Of a stretch of 64,000 nucleotides of DNA, positions 22,282 to 33,400 are shown one piece after another. This DNA is from Bactericera cockerelli. Taxonomy: Eukaryota; Arthropoda; Insecta; Hemiptera; Triozidae. Location: the NCBI GenBank assembly GCA_024516035.1, contig CM044958.1, positions 42,079,743-42,143,742 of the forward strand. Direction: 5' to 3'. The notes under the pieces are model-generated. The model saw only the letters and a program-made list of their open reading frames with translations. It did not search any database and was not told the DNA's origin. How positions within the stretch are numbered: position 1 is the stretch's first letter; every line of letters starts with the position of its first letter. Both the position numbers and the translations under genes were made by a program.

Positions 22282-23764
22282 ATAAAGCGTACAGACTATA
22301 GAAGGAAGAGAGAAGGCACACGGAAAGGAAACTTGACCTAAATATCTAGCAAACAAATATAATGGAAACATATTGTGAAAAAGTATAAAACATATTCAGA
22401 CTGGACAGGTGGCGTACAAAAGTTTAAGGGGGTAGAGAGAAACTATGCCGGAACTCAGTCCTGCTCGTGATCTGATCCAAAAATAGAAGAGAGGAAAGCC
22501 AGCCAGGGTCAGTTTCTCCATCACTTCTAAGAGTAGATGATTCTGTTAAGATCCAACAAAACTAGCCCACATTGAAAACGTTTGCACGCCACAAGAGACA
22601 AAAATAATAAATAAACTCCAAAAATTCTGCTAACTAATATGAAGACTAGATTAATTACTGAACTAAAACTAAACTAAGATTCTCACAATAACAAAAATAA
22701 GAAGCAACATTATAATGCTACATAAGGGTGGTAATTACCTCAAAAGTACCTTTCTTATTTAGAAAAACATGATAGATAATTATTTTAACAAATATATTTT
22801 AGAGACATCTTACATTGAATTTTATTACAAAGTAACATTTCACTAAACCCTAGCTTTCGGTAAAAAGATGTCATAGGTAATTATATTTCCACTATGAGAA
22901 CAGAAATAATGGAGAAGAAGGTGCACTGACGAGAAAAATAGAAATGGTTGGAGAGTTCAGTCCAGCAAATGAATAGGATAATTTAATTTGTTTAAACATT
23001 TTAAACCTATTTAGTATTAACTTTTCAGGACAAAATAAGAGACAACTAATATAAATATGCTTAAAATTGTTAGATGCCATACAAGTAAACAATACTGCAC
23101 ATCAACACATGACAGTATAAATGCAAGCTAATGTAACAAAAAATATCAAGTTTATGTACAGTTGAAAAAATAACAAGTCCTTCGGAGTTGAATCTTATGT
23201 ACATATACTTTGCTATCAAAAAATATAAATAAATGCAATATCAAGGTATGTTTTTGTACAAAGTATCTAATATAGGAATAAGAATTTTTATTGCGAGAAT
23301 TTCATTTGAATAATATTAAGAAGAATGTGCCTTGTACGACCATTCAGAAGAATAATTATTGAAAATAAGTCATGTTTTCTGAGTTCTCGTCTAAGGTACC
23401 AACTAATGCTACTCTCACATAGCTAAAAAAATTAAAGAGCACTCCCACACAACGCGAATAATCAGTCTAACATATGAAAGTATAAGCGATCATTTTGTAT
23501 TTAAATACACATGGTAAAGTATTTCCCTATTTGCCTGTGTACTTCTAGTCGCCCTGTGTGAGATGGCCCTTAGTAAGTATGAGAAATATGACTCTTTACT
23601 TAACTGTAGGAAAAGTCATTTTGAGATTTATTATGATTAATTGAACGCGGCGGCGGGTAAGTTTTAGGTGGGGGAAAATAAGTCCCCAACAGGAATTAAA
23701 ACCCACAACCACCACCGGAGCAAGAGTCAATGATTAGTTGAGGTAAGAACTTACTTTCTCTTTT

Positions 23765-23799
<35 letters not shown>

Positions 23800-24396
23800 A
23801 GAAAACAATGTTCAGAATAGTATTGTAAAACACACAAAAAGTTTTTAAGTAGATGAAGTTTGATCATTTTGCAGAATATTTTTAGGTAAAGAGTAAAGTT
23901 GTAGAAAACCTATTCAACTATTCATGGCTCGAGAAGGAATTTGGAGAGCCAGAACCAAACAACCTCCACCATGAGGAAGATGCTGACCAATACCAACCCC
24001 AAGGAAGTTTAGGAAACAGCCAAGTCAAAGGAAAACCAAAATGCAATCGCAATATTAAAATCAGACAAGGTGTCTCTGATTCTATAATTTTTGCTCTAAT
24101 AACCCTCATGGAAACGTATGATTGTATATTTTAATTTGATTACAATAATTTCAACTCATTCATAATAATAATTGTTCCTCTGTGTTACTGAATTGTCATG
24201 GTAAAATTAGAGAATCTCACTTTTGAGTAATTTTAGTACAAAAATGGTTGTTGATGATGAAAATAAGTATTTTTCATTTAGACTATTTAGAACTGTAAAA
24301 TAATGTTTTTTTAAAAAAAAACTTAAGCCCTACTAACTCAATATGGTCGCACCTGGAGGCCAAATGATTTCCTATCTTGTTTTAAACAAATTTTAA

Positions 24397-24494
24397 GCCA
24401 GCGTCGATGGCATGTTGAATACACCGGTTCCCTTCAGAACACCGAAGTTAAGCGACATTTAAAGCGACGTTAAACCCCACTTAAAAAAAAAAAA
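24397..24494 (+). repeat. miniature 5S SINE with target duplication
   Basis: The 5S head runs to AAGTTAAGCGACAT and then jumps to the last 30 bp of the family tail (AAAGCGACGTTAAACCCCAC) and poly-A. ACAAATTTTAA flanks both ends (24386-24396 and 24495-24505). About 160 bp of the full-length element is missing, and the joint shares AAGCGAC. Confidence 0.85.
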
Positions 24495-24561
24495 ACAAAT
24501 TTTAACACAATGATCTCAAATCATTTTGTATATTAATGTGCTACAAATAAATAAATAATAA

Positions 24562-24812
24562 TAATAATAGTGTTTCTTTGTGTTATTATATCACAATTTT
24601 AGTGGATAGCGCAGAATTATAGGACTTTTCTCTTTTCCTTGAATATCTTATTTTTGCCCATAATTCAGCCACTGGTCGCTGCTTACATTAAAGCAGCTAC
24701 TATTTTTTTCATTACTAGCATTCAAAGTACAAAACTCCGACTCCGCTGAGATTCGAACCCAGGTAACTGTGCGTGCAAGCCTAGTGAGCTACCCTCTCGA
24801 CCACGGACACTA
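24562..24812 (-). repeat. diverged SINE family A copy
   Basis: Body pieces (TTTCTTTGTG, GTGGATAGCGCAG, CCACTGGTCGCTGC) and a tRNA-like head with TGGGTTCGAATCTC read on the minus strand. More diverged than the copy at 7672. Confidence 0.65.
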
Positions 24813-25093
24813 CTTGCTATAAATCAATGAAAAACCGAGGAAATGGTACCCAGTACTCAAGGGACTATCACTTAATAGTCAGCTACATTATGATTACACT
24901 AAAATTTCTCTGACTAGAATTAGAGTCTTAATGCAAGTAAACAAAATAGTTTATCTAATTTATTGTCTAGCTTTCTGAAAACTAGTTATATGTATAGTTG
25001 ACATGCTTCACCGGTATATTGCAACCTGGGATTTAACAAAAAAGTAAAATATTGACTGATAGTTAACGGTCAGTGTGAATCTATTGGAGAAGA

Positions 25094-25820
25094 GAAACTC
25101 ATCTCATGTTATATCCCATACTCAATACATGAAACTCATCTCATGTTATAGCCCATGCTCAATACATGACACTCATCTCATGTTATATCCCATGCTCAAT
25201 ACATGAAACTCATCTCATGTTATGTCCCATACTCAATACATGAAACTCATCTCATGTTATATCCCATGCTCAATACATGAAACTCATCTCATGTTATGTC
25301 CCATACTCAATACATGAAACTCATCTCATGTTATATCCCATGCTCAATACATGACACTCATCTCATGTTATAGCCCATACTCAATACATGAAACTCATCT
25401 CATGTTATATCCCATGCTCAATACATGACACTCATCTCATGTTATAGCCCATGCTCAATACATGAAACTCATCTCATGTTATGTCCCATACTCAATACAT
25501 GAAACTCATCTCATGTTATATCCCATACTCAATACATGAAACTCATCTCATGTTATATCCCATACTCAATACATGAAACTCATCTCATGTTATAGCCCAT
25601 GCTCAATACATGACACTCATCTCATGTTATATCCCATGCTCAATACATGAAACTCATCTCATGTTATATCCCATACTCAATACATGAAACTCATCTCATG
25701 TTATAGCCCATACTCAATACATGAAACTCATCTCATGTTATATCCCATACTCAATACATGAAACTCATCTCATGTTATATCCCATACTCAATACATGACA
25801 CTCATCTCATGTTATATCCC
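25094..25820 (-). repeat. 37-bp satellite derived from the MGAT2 3' end, about 20 copies
   Basis: Each 37-bp unit holds CTCAATACATGAAACTCATC followed by TCATGTTATATCCCATA, with A/G and A/C variants. Read on the minus strand, the unit contains ATGAGATGAGT, matching the last two codons and stop of MGAT2 at 30247-30256. The array resumes at 30045 after a retrotransposon. Confidence 0.9.
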
Positions 25821-26234
25821 TGTGGTCCCAGACGGCACAAAAGGTTACACAAGCTTTATAGACTCTGAATTTTCCTTGTAAAAATAAGCTTTACTTCACA
25901 AGGTTTAAAAAGTATAAAAAAAGTATGGATTTTTCCTTGTAAAAATAACCTTTACTTCACAAGATTTAAAAAAGTATAAAAAAGTATGAAATAATAAGTT
26001 TGCGGAAAACTTACTTAGGCAAGGTTTATAAACACTTTGGAAAGGTTTCCGCAATCTTTTATAAGTTTTTTAAATATTTTTTTTCGCAAGACATCGGAAT
26101 AGAGAAAACGCCTTAAAAAATAAATGTGTGACTGTGTATGCAATATGTCTCTCTTCATCAATGGTCTGTGGACTCCATATTGAATTTTTAAAATTAAATA
26201 ACTGAAAAGTTTATCAAGTCGCAAATCACTTTTA

Positions 26235-26363
26235 GGGCGGAATTAATAGACATTTTTGTAATACCTCTGTGGCGCTAAGTCACGGATTGCGTACTGTGTA
26301 AGATAGGGAAAACCGACACTTACCAACGACTTAAGTTATTGATGTTGTCTATTAATTCCGGCC
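26235..26363. mobile_element. 129-bp MITE, second copy
   Basis: Same family and length as 2891-3019, in the opposite internal orientation. Ends GGGCGGAATTAATAGAC and GTCTATTAATTCCGGCC, flanked by TTA at 26232-26234 and 26364-26366. It sits inside the 2.9-kb DNA transposon. Confidence 0.85.
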
Positions 26364-27239
26364 TTAATTTATTTGTTATATTAGTATTGTAACTTAAAAT
26401 AGTTCTGTTTTTACTGTTTTTAGTGATCCAATGCTCTGACTGAATTCTGGAGCTCTTTAAAAACTTTTACCTTAGAGAGCATGAACAATTTTTGACCAAC
26501 TGAGGTCAGGATGGTCAATATGTCTGCAAACACAATATCTTTACAAACTGGATCCTAGCATTTAAAATATGATCTATGGTGGAAATCCACATGATATTTT
26601 CCACCTGTTTACATGTATTGTGCATCCAATCCAACATAGCATCAACCTGAAGAAACCTATTCAAGCTTCCTCCCTCCTCAAATATTGAACTCGACATCGG
26701 ATAAGTGAAAGTGACTACAAATTGATGATTTAACAATATAATTATATCTAAGAATTTCTGATAAAAGTCCACCAAGTTGACTCTTCTAATGTTCCTACAT
26801 CACAGTTTTAGGGTGTAACTAAAAAGAATTTTTTCTCTACTTTAAAAAGTTTACTGTTCTAAAGTGTACCAATTTCCATGCATTAATCATAAGGGAGTTT
26901 TACACTCCAATTAGTGGGGTAAGCAATAGCTAAACAATATCTTACATTGTTTTATAGTCAAACCAGGATATGTATGTGGAAATGCTGGAGATTAACCTGT
27001 TCCAGATATTCCACTTAATCAGAATCACACTCTTAACAGGTGTCTGACTGGGGGATTTTAAACAGGGAGAAGACCAGTGTTTTGCTAAACAACTATAAAC
27101 AGAGAACTGACCTGCTAAAGGCTTTTTAATAGGTTCACATTATTGAAGATTTGACTACACTGTTCCATAATCAAAAGATCCTGTGTTCAATTTACAGTTT
27201 TTTTCTTCTTTCAAACAGCAAATTCTGTTCCCTTTGAAA

Positions 27240-27945
27240 ATAAGGCATTTCTAGCCCTTATCAGGCTAAGTGAGGTTAATGTGGGTAGCTGGTACTATTC
27301 CCAGTAAATTCAGTATACAACCCCCATTTTTTTTAAAATAAATAAATCTGTTCTCTGAAAATGTGAGGCTGGTATATCTAGCCCTACTCAAGCTGAGTGA
27401 GGTGAATGTGGGTAGCTGGTACTGTTCCCATTAAATTCAGAATGAAATTCCCATCCTCACTATCTCAAATCAGGACAGGGGTTTTTTATGGATCTTCAAC
27501 CAGCTATGACATAAAAAAAAATATTGTAAGTTAAGAAGAAGTATTAAGTGTTGCAAATTTAGACAGTTTTTTACTTGTAATAAGTACATTTTTTACTATA
27601 ATGTGTTCATTAATTTTAATTTTTAAAACAGTAGCTTGCATTATTAAAGATTTGACTACTGCCCGTAATACAAAGATTTTGGTTCATTTTTGTTGTTGTG
27701 AAACAGATAATTCTCCTTCTTTTGAAAATATGAAGCTGGCATGGGTATACACAGCATTTATCAGGCTGGGTGAGGTCAATGTGGCTACCTGGTACTATTC
27801 CCAGTAAATTCAGAATAAAATGGCCCAACCCAGGCTCGGTGAGCTTAATGTGGGTAACAGGTTTGTGAGTTTCCTGCAAATGAGGGTAAAACCTCGGTCA
27901 TGATATGACTATGCAATTGAGGTTAAACCCACTTTGAACAAACAA
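27240..27945 (+). repeat. three 3' fragments of the 5S SINE family
   Basis: Pieces at about 27250-27320, 27370-27470 and 27755-27945 share GTGAGGTTAATGTGGGTAGC and TACTATTCCCAGTAAATTCA. The last also keeps GGTTTGTGAGTTTCCTGCAA, the ATGATATGACTATGCA tail and poly-A. Heads are missing. Confidence 0.6.
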
Positions 27946-28956
27946 AAAAAAAATTCTGGAAGACTGTTCTTTTTTTACGAATGCCATGTTATAGTCAAAA
28001 TTCTCTCTGGGTTCTATTTCCTAATTTCATCTTCAATAATCTCAACTTATGTTCTGGTATTCTTTGTCTTTGGGCAGCCTGCTGCTGGGCAGGAAGATGG
28101 CATTTCAGCATATCTCTCTCTTAATTACCTATATGTATAATAGATTTAGATTAATTAAGTCCACTTGGCTCAATTTATCTGCTGATTCTATGTATTATAT
28201 TCTGTTTGTTTCATGTTTTTGTTTGTTACATATTTTTGCTTTGAATTCTTTTACCATGTAAATGGAAAAATATAAAACTGAAAAACACAAATTGTCTTCT
28301 TATTTATTAATGTTAGCATTTCATCAACAGCTTTTCATCATTGTAGACCAAATTGCCTTGAAATAGTATATTTTTCATCAAATCCAAATTAATTTTAAAA
28401 ATTTCCTGGCCCTACCTGTGAAATCACAATTTTCAAATTTTCCCGGGCAATGGCGGCGGTATGAAATTCAATATGGAGCCCCTTAATTATTAAGTAGGTA
28501 TGCAATTTCCAAAACCTTGTAAAAATAAGCTTAATAAAATGCTCAGGGGGAGGAAGTAGTAAGCTTACAGAAGTGTTTCTAAAATGTTAAGCCTTGTCAA
28601 AATAAGCTTTATAAAATGTTTGAATCTTGTCAAAATAAGTGTTTTTAAAATCTTTTTAAACACTTTCTGTGCCGTCTGGGGTGGAACTGACCGCATAAAA
28701 TCCTTTGTGAAACCCTGACATATTTACTCTATGTATCGTTCTTCTTTAACTATCTTCACACTGTATGTTTTTGAAATGTTTTGAAAATAATATACGGAAG
28801 TTTGCAACTTCTCTCTCGACTCTGATCTTGTCAGAACTTTCCCAGCTAACCAAGAGCTTTTCTTTTTAGCTTTCCCTTTAAATTCCACAGTGAATTAGTT
28901 TTCTATCTTGGGAGCTCGCGGCTCAAGTAATCGCCACTTGACGCCACATCCCAAAT

Positions 28957-28973
28957 TGGTGACCCCGACGTGA
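28957..28973 (+). promoter_or_regulatory. primer-binding site complementary to tRNA-Trp
   Basis: TGGTGACCCCGACGTGA starts eight bases after the LTR. Its complement ends in CCA, as a tRNA 3' end should. This is the tRNA-Trp primer site known from CsRn1-type Gypsy elements. Confidence 0.75.
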
Positions 28974-29178
28974 TTGGTGCCAAATTGATTGGTGACCATT
29001 CGCCGTTTTATCCGAACCTACCTTCGTTACCGGTAGTCGACCGCGCCGCGTGTTCGTTTTTCCGTTTCGTTCTCTTTCTCTGCCCACCGGGGTAGACCGT
29101 GCCGTTATCGTGTTTTCGTGGTCTCTAAACCCACGCCGTGTCCGTTTTTCGTGTCTTTCATTACTCCTCTATTTCACC

Positions 29179-30042
29179 ATGAGTGATGGAGAAGAGGAAA
29201 CCAAGAACAAAGGATCCACAGGGAAGGATCTAACCTCAACTTCAGGAAATTTAGGCGCCACGCCTAATGTTCCCATTATCACCATGCCTCATGTAAGCAT
29301 CCCTCGCTTTTACAAGCCAGACCCAGCCATGTATTTTATCAATGTGGAATCCCAATTCACTCTGGCTGGCATTGTATCTGATCATGATAGATATGTACAG
29401 CTTACTGCTAAACTTGAACCCGAAATCTTGGCAGAAGTCAGTGATGTGGTTCGTAACCCAAATACAAGAACATATTCTGCTCTCAAGAAAGCCATCCTCA
29501 TGCGCTTTGGCCAATCAGAAGAACAAAGATTGAACAGGCTTCTAGGCACAATGGAAATGGGTGACAAGACTCCCAGCCAAATCCTGAGAGAAATTCAGCG
29601 CCTTGCTGACACAGGGATACCTGAATCCATTGTACGTGGTATTTGGTTAAAAAAACTGCCTACCTACACCCAACAAATATTACATGCAGTGAGTTTGACC
29701 ACGCCCCTGGCACAACAGGCAGAAGTGGCAGACAAAGTTATGGCAGTTAGTCATCCTACCTCCACCATATCCACAGTTTCTAACCATGACACATCTCTTA
29801 TTGAGACTCGGTTAGATGAGCTGTCTAAGAAAGTTCAGGAGCTTTCATCATCACTGGAAACATTGCTAAGGAGATCCACATCTGAACATTCATCCCGCAG
29901 CCACTCAAGGTCCCGCACCCGTTCACCTGCAGTTCAGCACAGGTACTGCTATATACATCACAAATACAAATCAGAAGCTCGTCATTGTGCTGCCCCTGCT
30001 ACCTGCAAGTTTGAGGCAGACAAGAAGTCGGAAAACTACTAA
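29179..30042 (+). CDS. gag: retrotransposon Gag polyprotein
   Basis: About 287 residues from ATG at 29179 (context ACCATGAG), preferred over the upstream in-frame ATG at 29050, which lies in the leader. Residues about 30-110 (ISIPRFYKPDPAMYF-like start, then QLTAKLEPEILAEV) form the usual capsid-like region of insect Gypsy Gag. The segment with LLGTMEMGDKTPSQILREIQ and WLKKLP is its most conserved part. A serine/arginine-rich linker leads to a CHCC pattern (CYIHHKYKSEARHC, then C), the unusual zinc motif described for CsRn1 elements. The frame stops close to the satellite junction, so pol is missing. Not functional on its own. Confidence 0.85.
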   Translation: MSDGEEETKNKGSTGKDLTSTSGNLGATPNVPIITMPHVSIPRFYKPDPAMYFINVESQFTLAGIVSDHDRYVQLTAKLEPEILAEVSDVVRNPNTRTYSALKKAILMRFGQSEEQRLNRLLGTMEMGDKTPSQILREIQRLADTGIPESIVRGIWLKKLPTYTQQILHAVSLTTPLAQQAEVADKVMAVSHPTSTISTVSNHDTSLIETRLDELSKKVQELSSSLETLLRRSTSEHSSRSHSRSRTRSPAVQHRYCYIHHKYKSEARHCAAPATCKFEADKKSENY

Positions 30043-30044
30043 CC

Positions 30045-30246
30045 CTCTCAATACATGAAACTCATCTCATGTTATATCCCATACTCAATACATGAAACTC
30101 ATCTCATGTTATAGCCCATGCTCAATACATGAAACTCATCTCATGTTATATCCCATGCTCAATACATGAAACTCATCTCATGTTATAGCCCATGCTCAAT
30201 ACATGACACTCATCGCATGTTACAGTTCATGCACAGCCCATGACAC
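30045..30246 (-). repeat. 37-bp satellite, proximal block next to the MGAT2 stop
   Basis: About five and a half units, same family as 25094-25820, running directly into the MGAT2 stop codon. The unit nearest the gene is the most diverged, as expected for a seed copy. Confidence 0.9.
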
Positions 30247-30460
30247 TCATCTCATGCTATAGTAGGTGATATTGAGGCACAGATCATGATCGCGCACATC
30301 CCCCCAGCCCCCGTTGCCTTTCTTGAGTGGTTTCTTCTTCACAGCGGAGTATGTGACCCCCAGATGGTCAGGGTAGAAGTAGCGGGAGGCTTTCTGCAGG
30401 ATCTTCTGCACCTGAGAGATCACCGCTGTGCTCTCGCAGTTGTTCTTATGATGGACGCCG
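30247..30460 (-). CDS. MGAT2: MGAT2 exon 8 (C terminus)
   Basis: Residues 375-445 and TGA at 30249-30247. The acceptor is GTATCCCTCACAG. It carries GVHHKNNC and the conserved GGWGDVRDHDLC near the end. The last codons (YYSMR) lie in sequence that matches the adjoining 37-bp satellite. Confidence 0.95.
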
Positions 30461-33400
30461 CTGTGAGGGATACAATAGAATACTTATAAAATACAATTTT
30501 ATACCTTTTAACGCTTATCTCGGAAATGCGCCCATATAGAGACCATCAGTTTTTTCTCTATTGGCCCAAAATTAATTCTAAAGCATTTTTTTTCTCCACA
30601 AAACATTTAATTTTTTTTTACAATTTATTTAAAGTGGGAGGATTTAGCTCTTCCATCCAACATTCCAACTATCATCCTCCTTTACTTTTTCAAAAAATAA
30701 ATGAAAAATTAAAATTCTCTGCCAAGATAAGGGTTAAGATGAATAAATGGCCTGAAAAATATATCTAACAGGTGCAACACAGGCTTGGTGAGGTTAATGT
30801 GTGTAGCTGGTACGATTCCCAGAAGGGTTATACCTCCTTTAAAACCAAATAGAATCAAAATGGACATATAATGAGCTTAGACACTGGATCTGGGCGTCCA
30901 TATACAGGGTCTTCATAAAGTCTCACCCAGGCCTAGGTTTCTCGAAAACGACTCAGAATATCAAAAAACGCAAAAATCCGTATTGCTTTATATTTAGGGG
31001 GATTGATTTTCAGCCAATTTTTTTTGCCTACACGGCCCCAGTCAGGCTGGGCAAGGACCAACTTTAAAATCTTAAATAGAATGGTATGTCTTGTGGCATA
31101 TTGTGTTAAAGGTCTTATTAAGAGAAATTCATTACAACAAATTTTAGTGAGCTACAACTTACCGTTCTCGAGATACAGGGTCGGACGTCCTGCGTAATAT
31201 CCATATATTTTGACCTATAACTCGTTAACCGTAAATTATGGAGAAAATTTTTCCTGTTAATAATAACTCCTTATGGCAAGAACTTTCGAACAAGTTAAAA
31301 CTTGATTTGTTTTTTCGTTAAATTTTTTTCGACTGTTCGTCCGGCTGGCTGACGAAACCGACCAGAAACTAACATCAACAGAGTATGTCGAGTTATAACT
31401 TGTTCAAAAGGTCTTGTCATAAGGAGTTATTATTGACAAGAAAAATTTTCTCCATAATTTACGGTTAACGAGTTACAGGTCAAAATATATGGATATTACG
31501 CAGGACGTCCGACCCTGTATCTCGAGAACGGTAAGTCGTAGCACACTGAAATTTATTGTAATGAACTTCTCTCAATAAGACCTTTAAAACAATATGCCAC
31601 AAGACATACCATTCTATTTAAGATTTTAAAGTTGGTCCATGCCCAGCCTGACTGGGGCCGTGTAGGCAAAAAAAAGTTGGCTGAAAATCAATCCCCCTAA
31701 ATATAAAGGAATACGGGTTTTTGCGTTTTTTTATATTCTGAGTCGTTTTCGAGAAACCTAGGCCTGGGTGAGACTTTATGAAGACCCTGTATATATATTT
31801 ATCTCAATGTATGTATATAGTTATCTCACCATCGTGATATAGGTATCTGTGCCGATCTCACGAATACGGATTTATTATTATTTACAAAACTCTGACGCTT
31901 TGTCTCTTCCGATCGCAAGTTACTTTCAAAAATTAACGAAAAGCATTTGAACATTACATATTCCCGAGATGAAATACGGGAATATGTAATGTTCTAGTTA
32001 TGGTTGTTGTTGTAGGGACGTGAGCTACGCCGTTCTGATGGTCTCTACCCGAGTCAGTAAATTAGTTTCAGTGCGTTACGTCTACTCCAACATTTTATAA
32101 TAATAATTTTTTTTTTATTTATTAAATATTTTATTGTACATAAATATTCATGTTTGAATGTATACAACGTCATTTTCTTACAAACTATTTTAAATACTAG
32201 AAACTATAATCTAATTCATATTAGTATGTATAAATAAGGCGATAATAATAATATCGCCTTATTTATACTGCCCGATTAAGACTCCAGCAGTAAGCCCAAG
32301 ACATATTATTATGTGGTGAAAATCCCAAATGGGAAGATAACTTGTCATGTCCCGGCTGGGTTTCGAATCCGCGACCTCTGGAATCTCTGGATTCACAGAG
32401 TGCCGCCTTATACACAGAGCTACCGGGACAGATTTTAGAGAATTTGTTACACACAACTATTCTCCCTGCTCGTCGCGGCCCACAGTATTAATCTAAATCT
32501 GGGTGAATTGACGCGGGACCAACCAGTCCACAGTATAAATCTAGGTGAATTGACGCGGGACCAACCAGCCCACAGTATTAATCTAGGTGAATTGACGCGG
32601 GACCAACCAGCCCACAGTATTAATCTAGGTGAATTGACGCGGGACAAACCAGCCCACAGTATTAATCTAAATCTAGGTGAATTGACGCGGGACCAACCAG
32701 CCCACAGTATAAATCTAGGTGAATTGACGCGGGACTAACCAGCCCACAGTATTAATCTAGGTGAATTGACGCGGGACCAACCAGCCCACAGTATTAATCT
32801 AGGTGAATTGACGCGGGACCAACCAGCCCACAGTATTAATCTAGGTGAATTGACGCGGGACCAACCAGCCCACAGTATTAATCTAGGTGACTTGACGCGG
32901 GACCAACCAGCCCACAGTATTAATCTAGGTGAATTGACGCGGGACCAACCAGCCCACAGTATTAATCTAGGTGAATTGACGCGGGACCAACCAGTACACA
33001 GTATTAATCTAGGTGAATTGACGCGGGACCAACCAGCCCACAGTATTAATCTAGGTGAATTGACGCGGGACAAACCAGCCCACAGTATTAATCTAAATCT
33101 AGGTGAATTGACGCGGGACCAACCAGCCCACAGTATAAATCTAGGTGAATTGACGCGGGACCAACCAGCCCACAATATTAATCTAGGTGAATTGACGCGG
33201 GACCAACCAGCCCACAGTATTAATCTAGGTGAATTGACGCGGGACCAACCAGCCCACAGTATTAATCTAGGTGAATTGACGCGGGACAAACCAGCCCACA
33301 GTATTAATCTAAATCTAGGTGAATTGACGCGGGACCAACCAGCCCACAGTATAAATCTAGGTGAATTGACGCGGGACCAACCAGCCCACAATATTAATCT

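Larger units (their letters stand above)
19345..25093. other. intergenic region between convergent genes
   Basis: AT-rich DNA without a supported gene. It contains the 3' UTR of the plus-strand gene of unknown length, a diverged SINE D piece (21255-21400), SINE A pieces (22208-22281 and 24562-24812), a short 5S SINE (24397-24494) and a poly-T run near 23768-23793. The short open frames show no domain character. Confidence 0.6.
25826..28680. mobile_element. DNA transposon with TIR CCCAGACGGCACA, inside the LTR
   Basis: TCCCAGACGGCACA at the left end and TGTGCCGTCTGGG at the right end are inverted. GTGG flanks both sides (25822-25825 and 28681-28684). Removing the element restores a continuous LTR start. 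Both ends carry subterminal copies of CTTGTAAAAATAAGCTTTA-like sequence. No transposase is recognisable. The superfamily is uncertain. Confidence 0.75.
25821..30042 (+). mobile_element. truncated CsRn1-like Gypsy LTR retrotransposon, nested
   Basis: The satellite breaks at TG, the first bases of an LTR. The LTR is 25821-25825 plus 28685-28948 (about 269 bp, TG to CA), cut by a DNA transposon at 25826-28680. A primer site complementary to tRNA-Trp and a gag gene follow. Pol and the 3' LTR are missing, and the satellite resumes at 30045. It lies in the 3' flank of MGAT2, in antisense orientation to that gene. Confidence 0.8.

Noticed and set aside
25094..25820. CRISPR-like regular repeats
   Set aside because: Units adjoin one another with no unique spacers, the genome is eukaryotic, and the unit matches the MGAT2 gene end.
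29050..29178. Longer N terminus of Gag from ATG 29050
   Set aside because: The stretch lies in the retrotransposon leader, is arginine- and phenylalanine-rich, and the ATG at 29179 has the better context and a typical Gag start.
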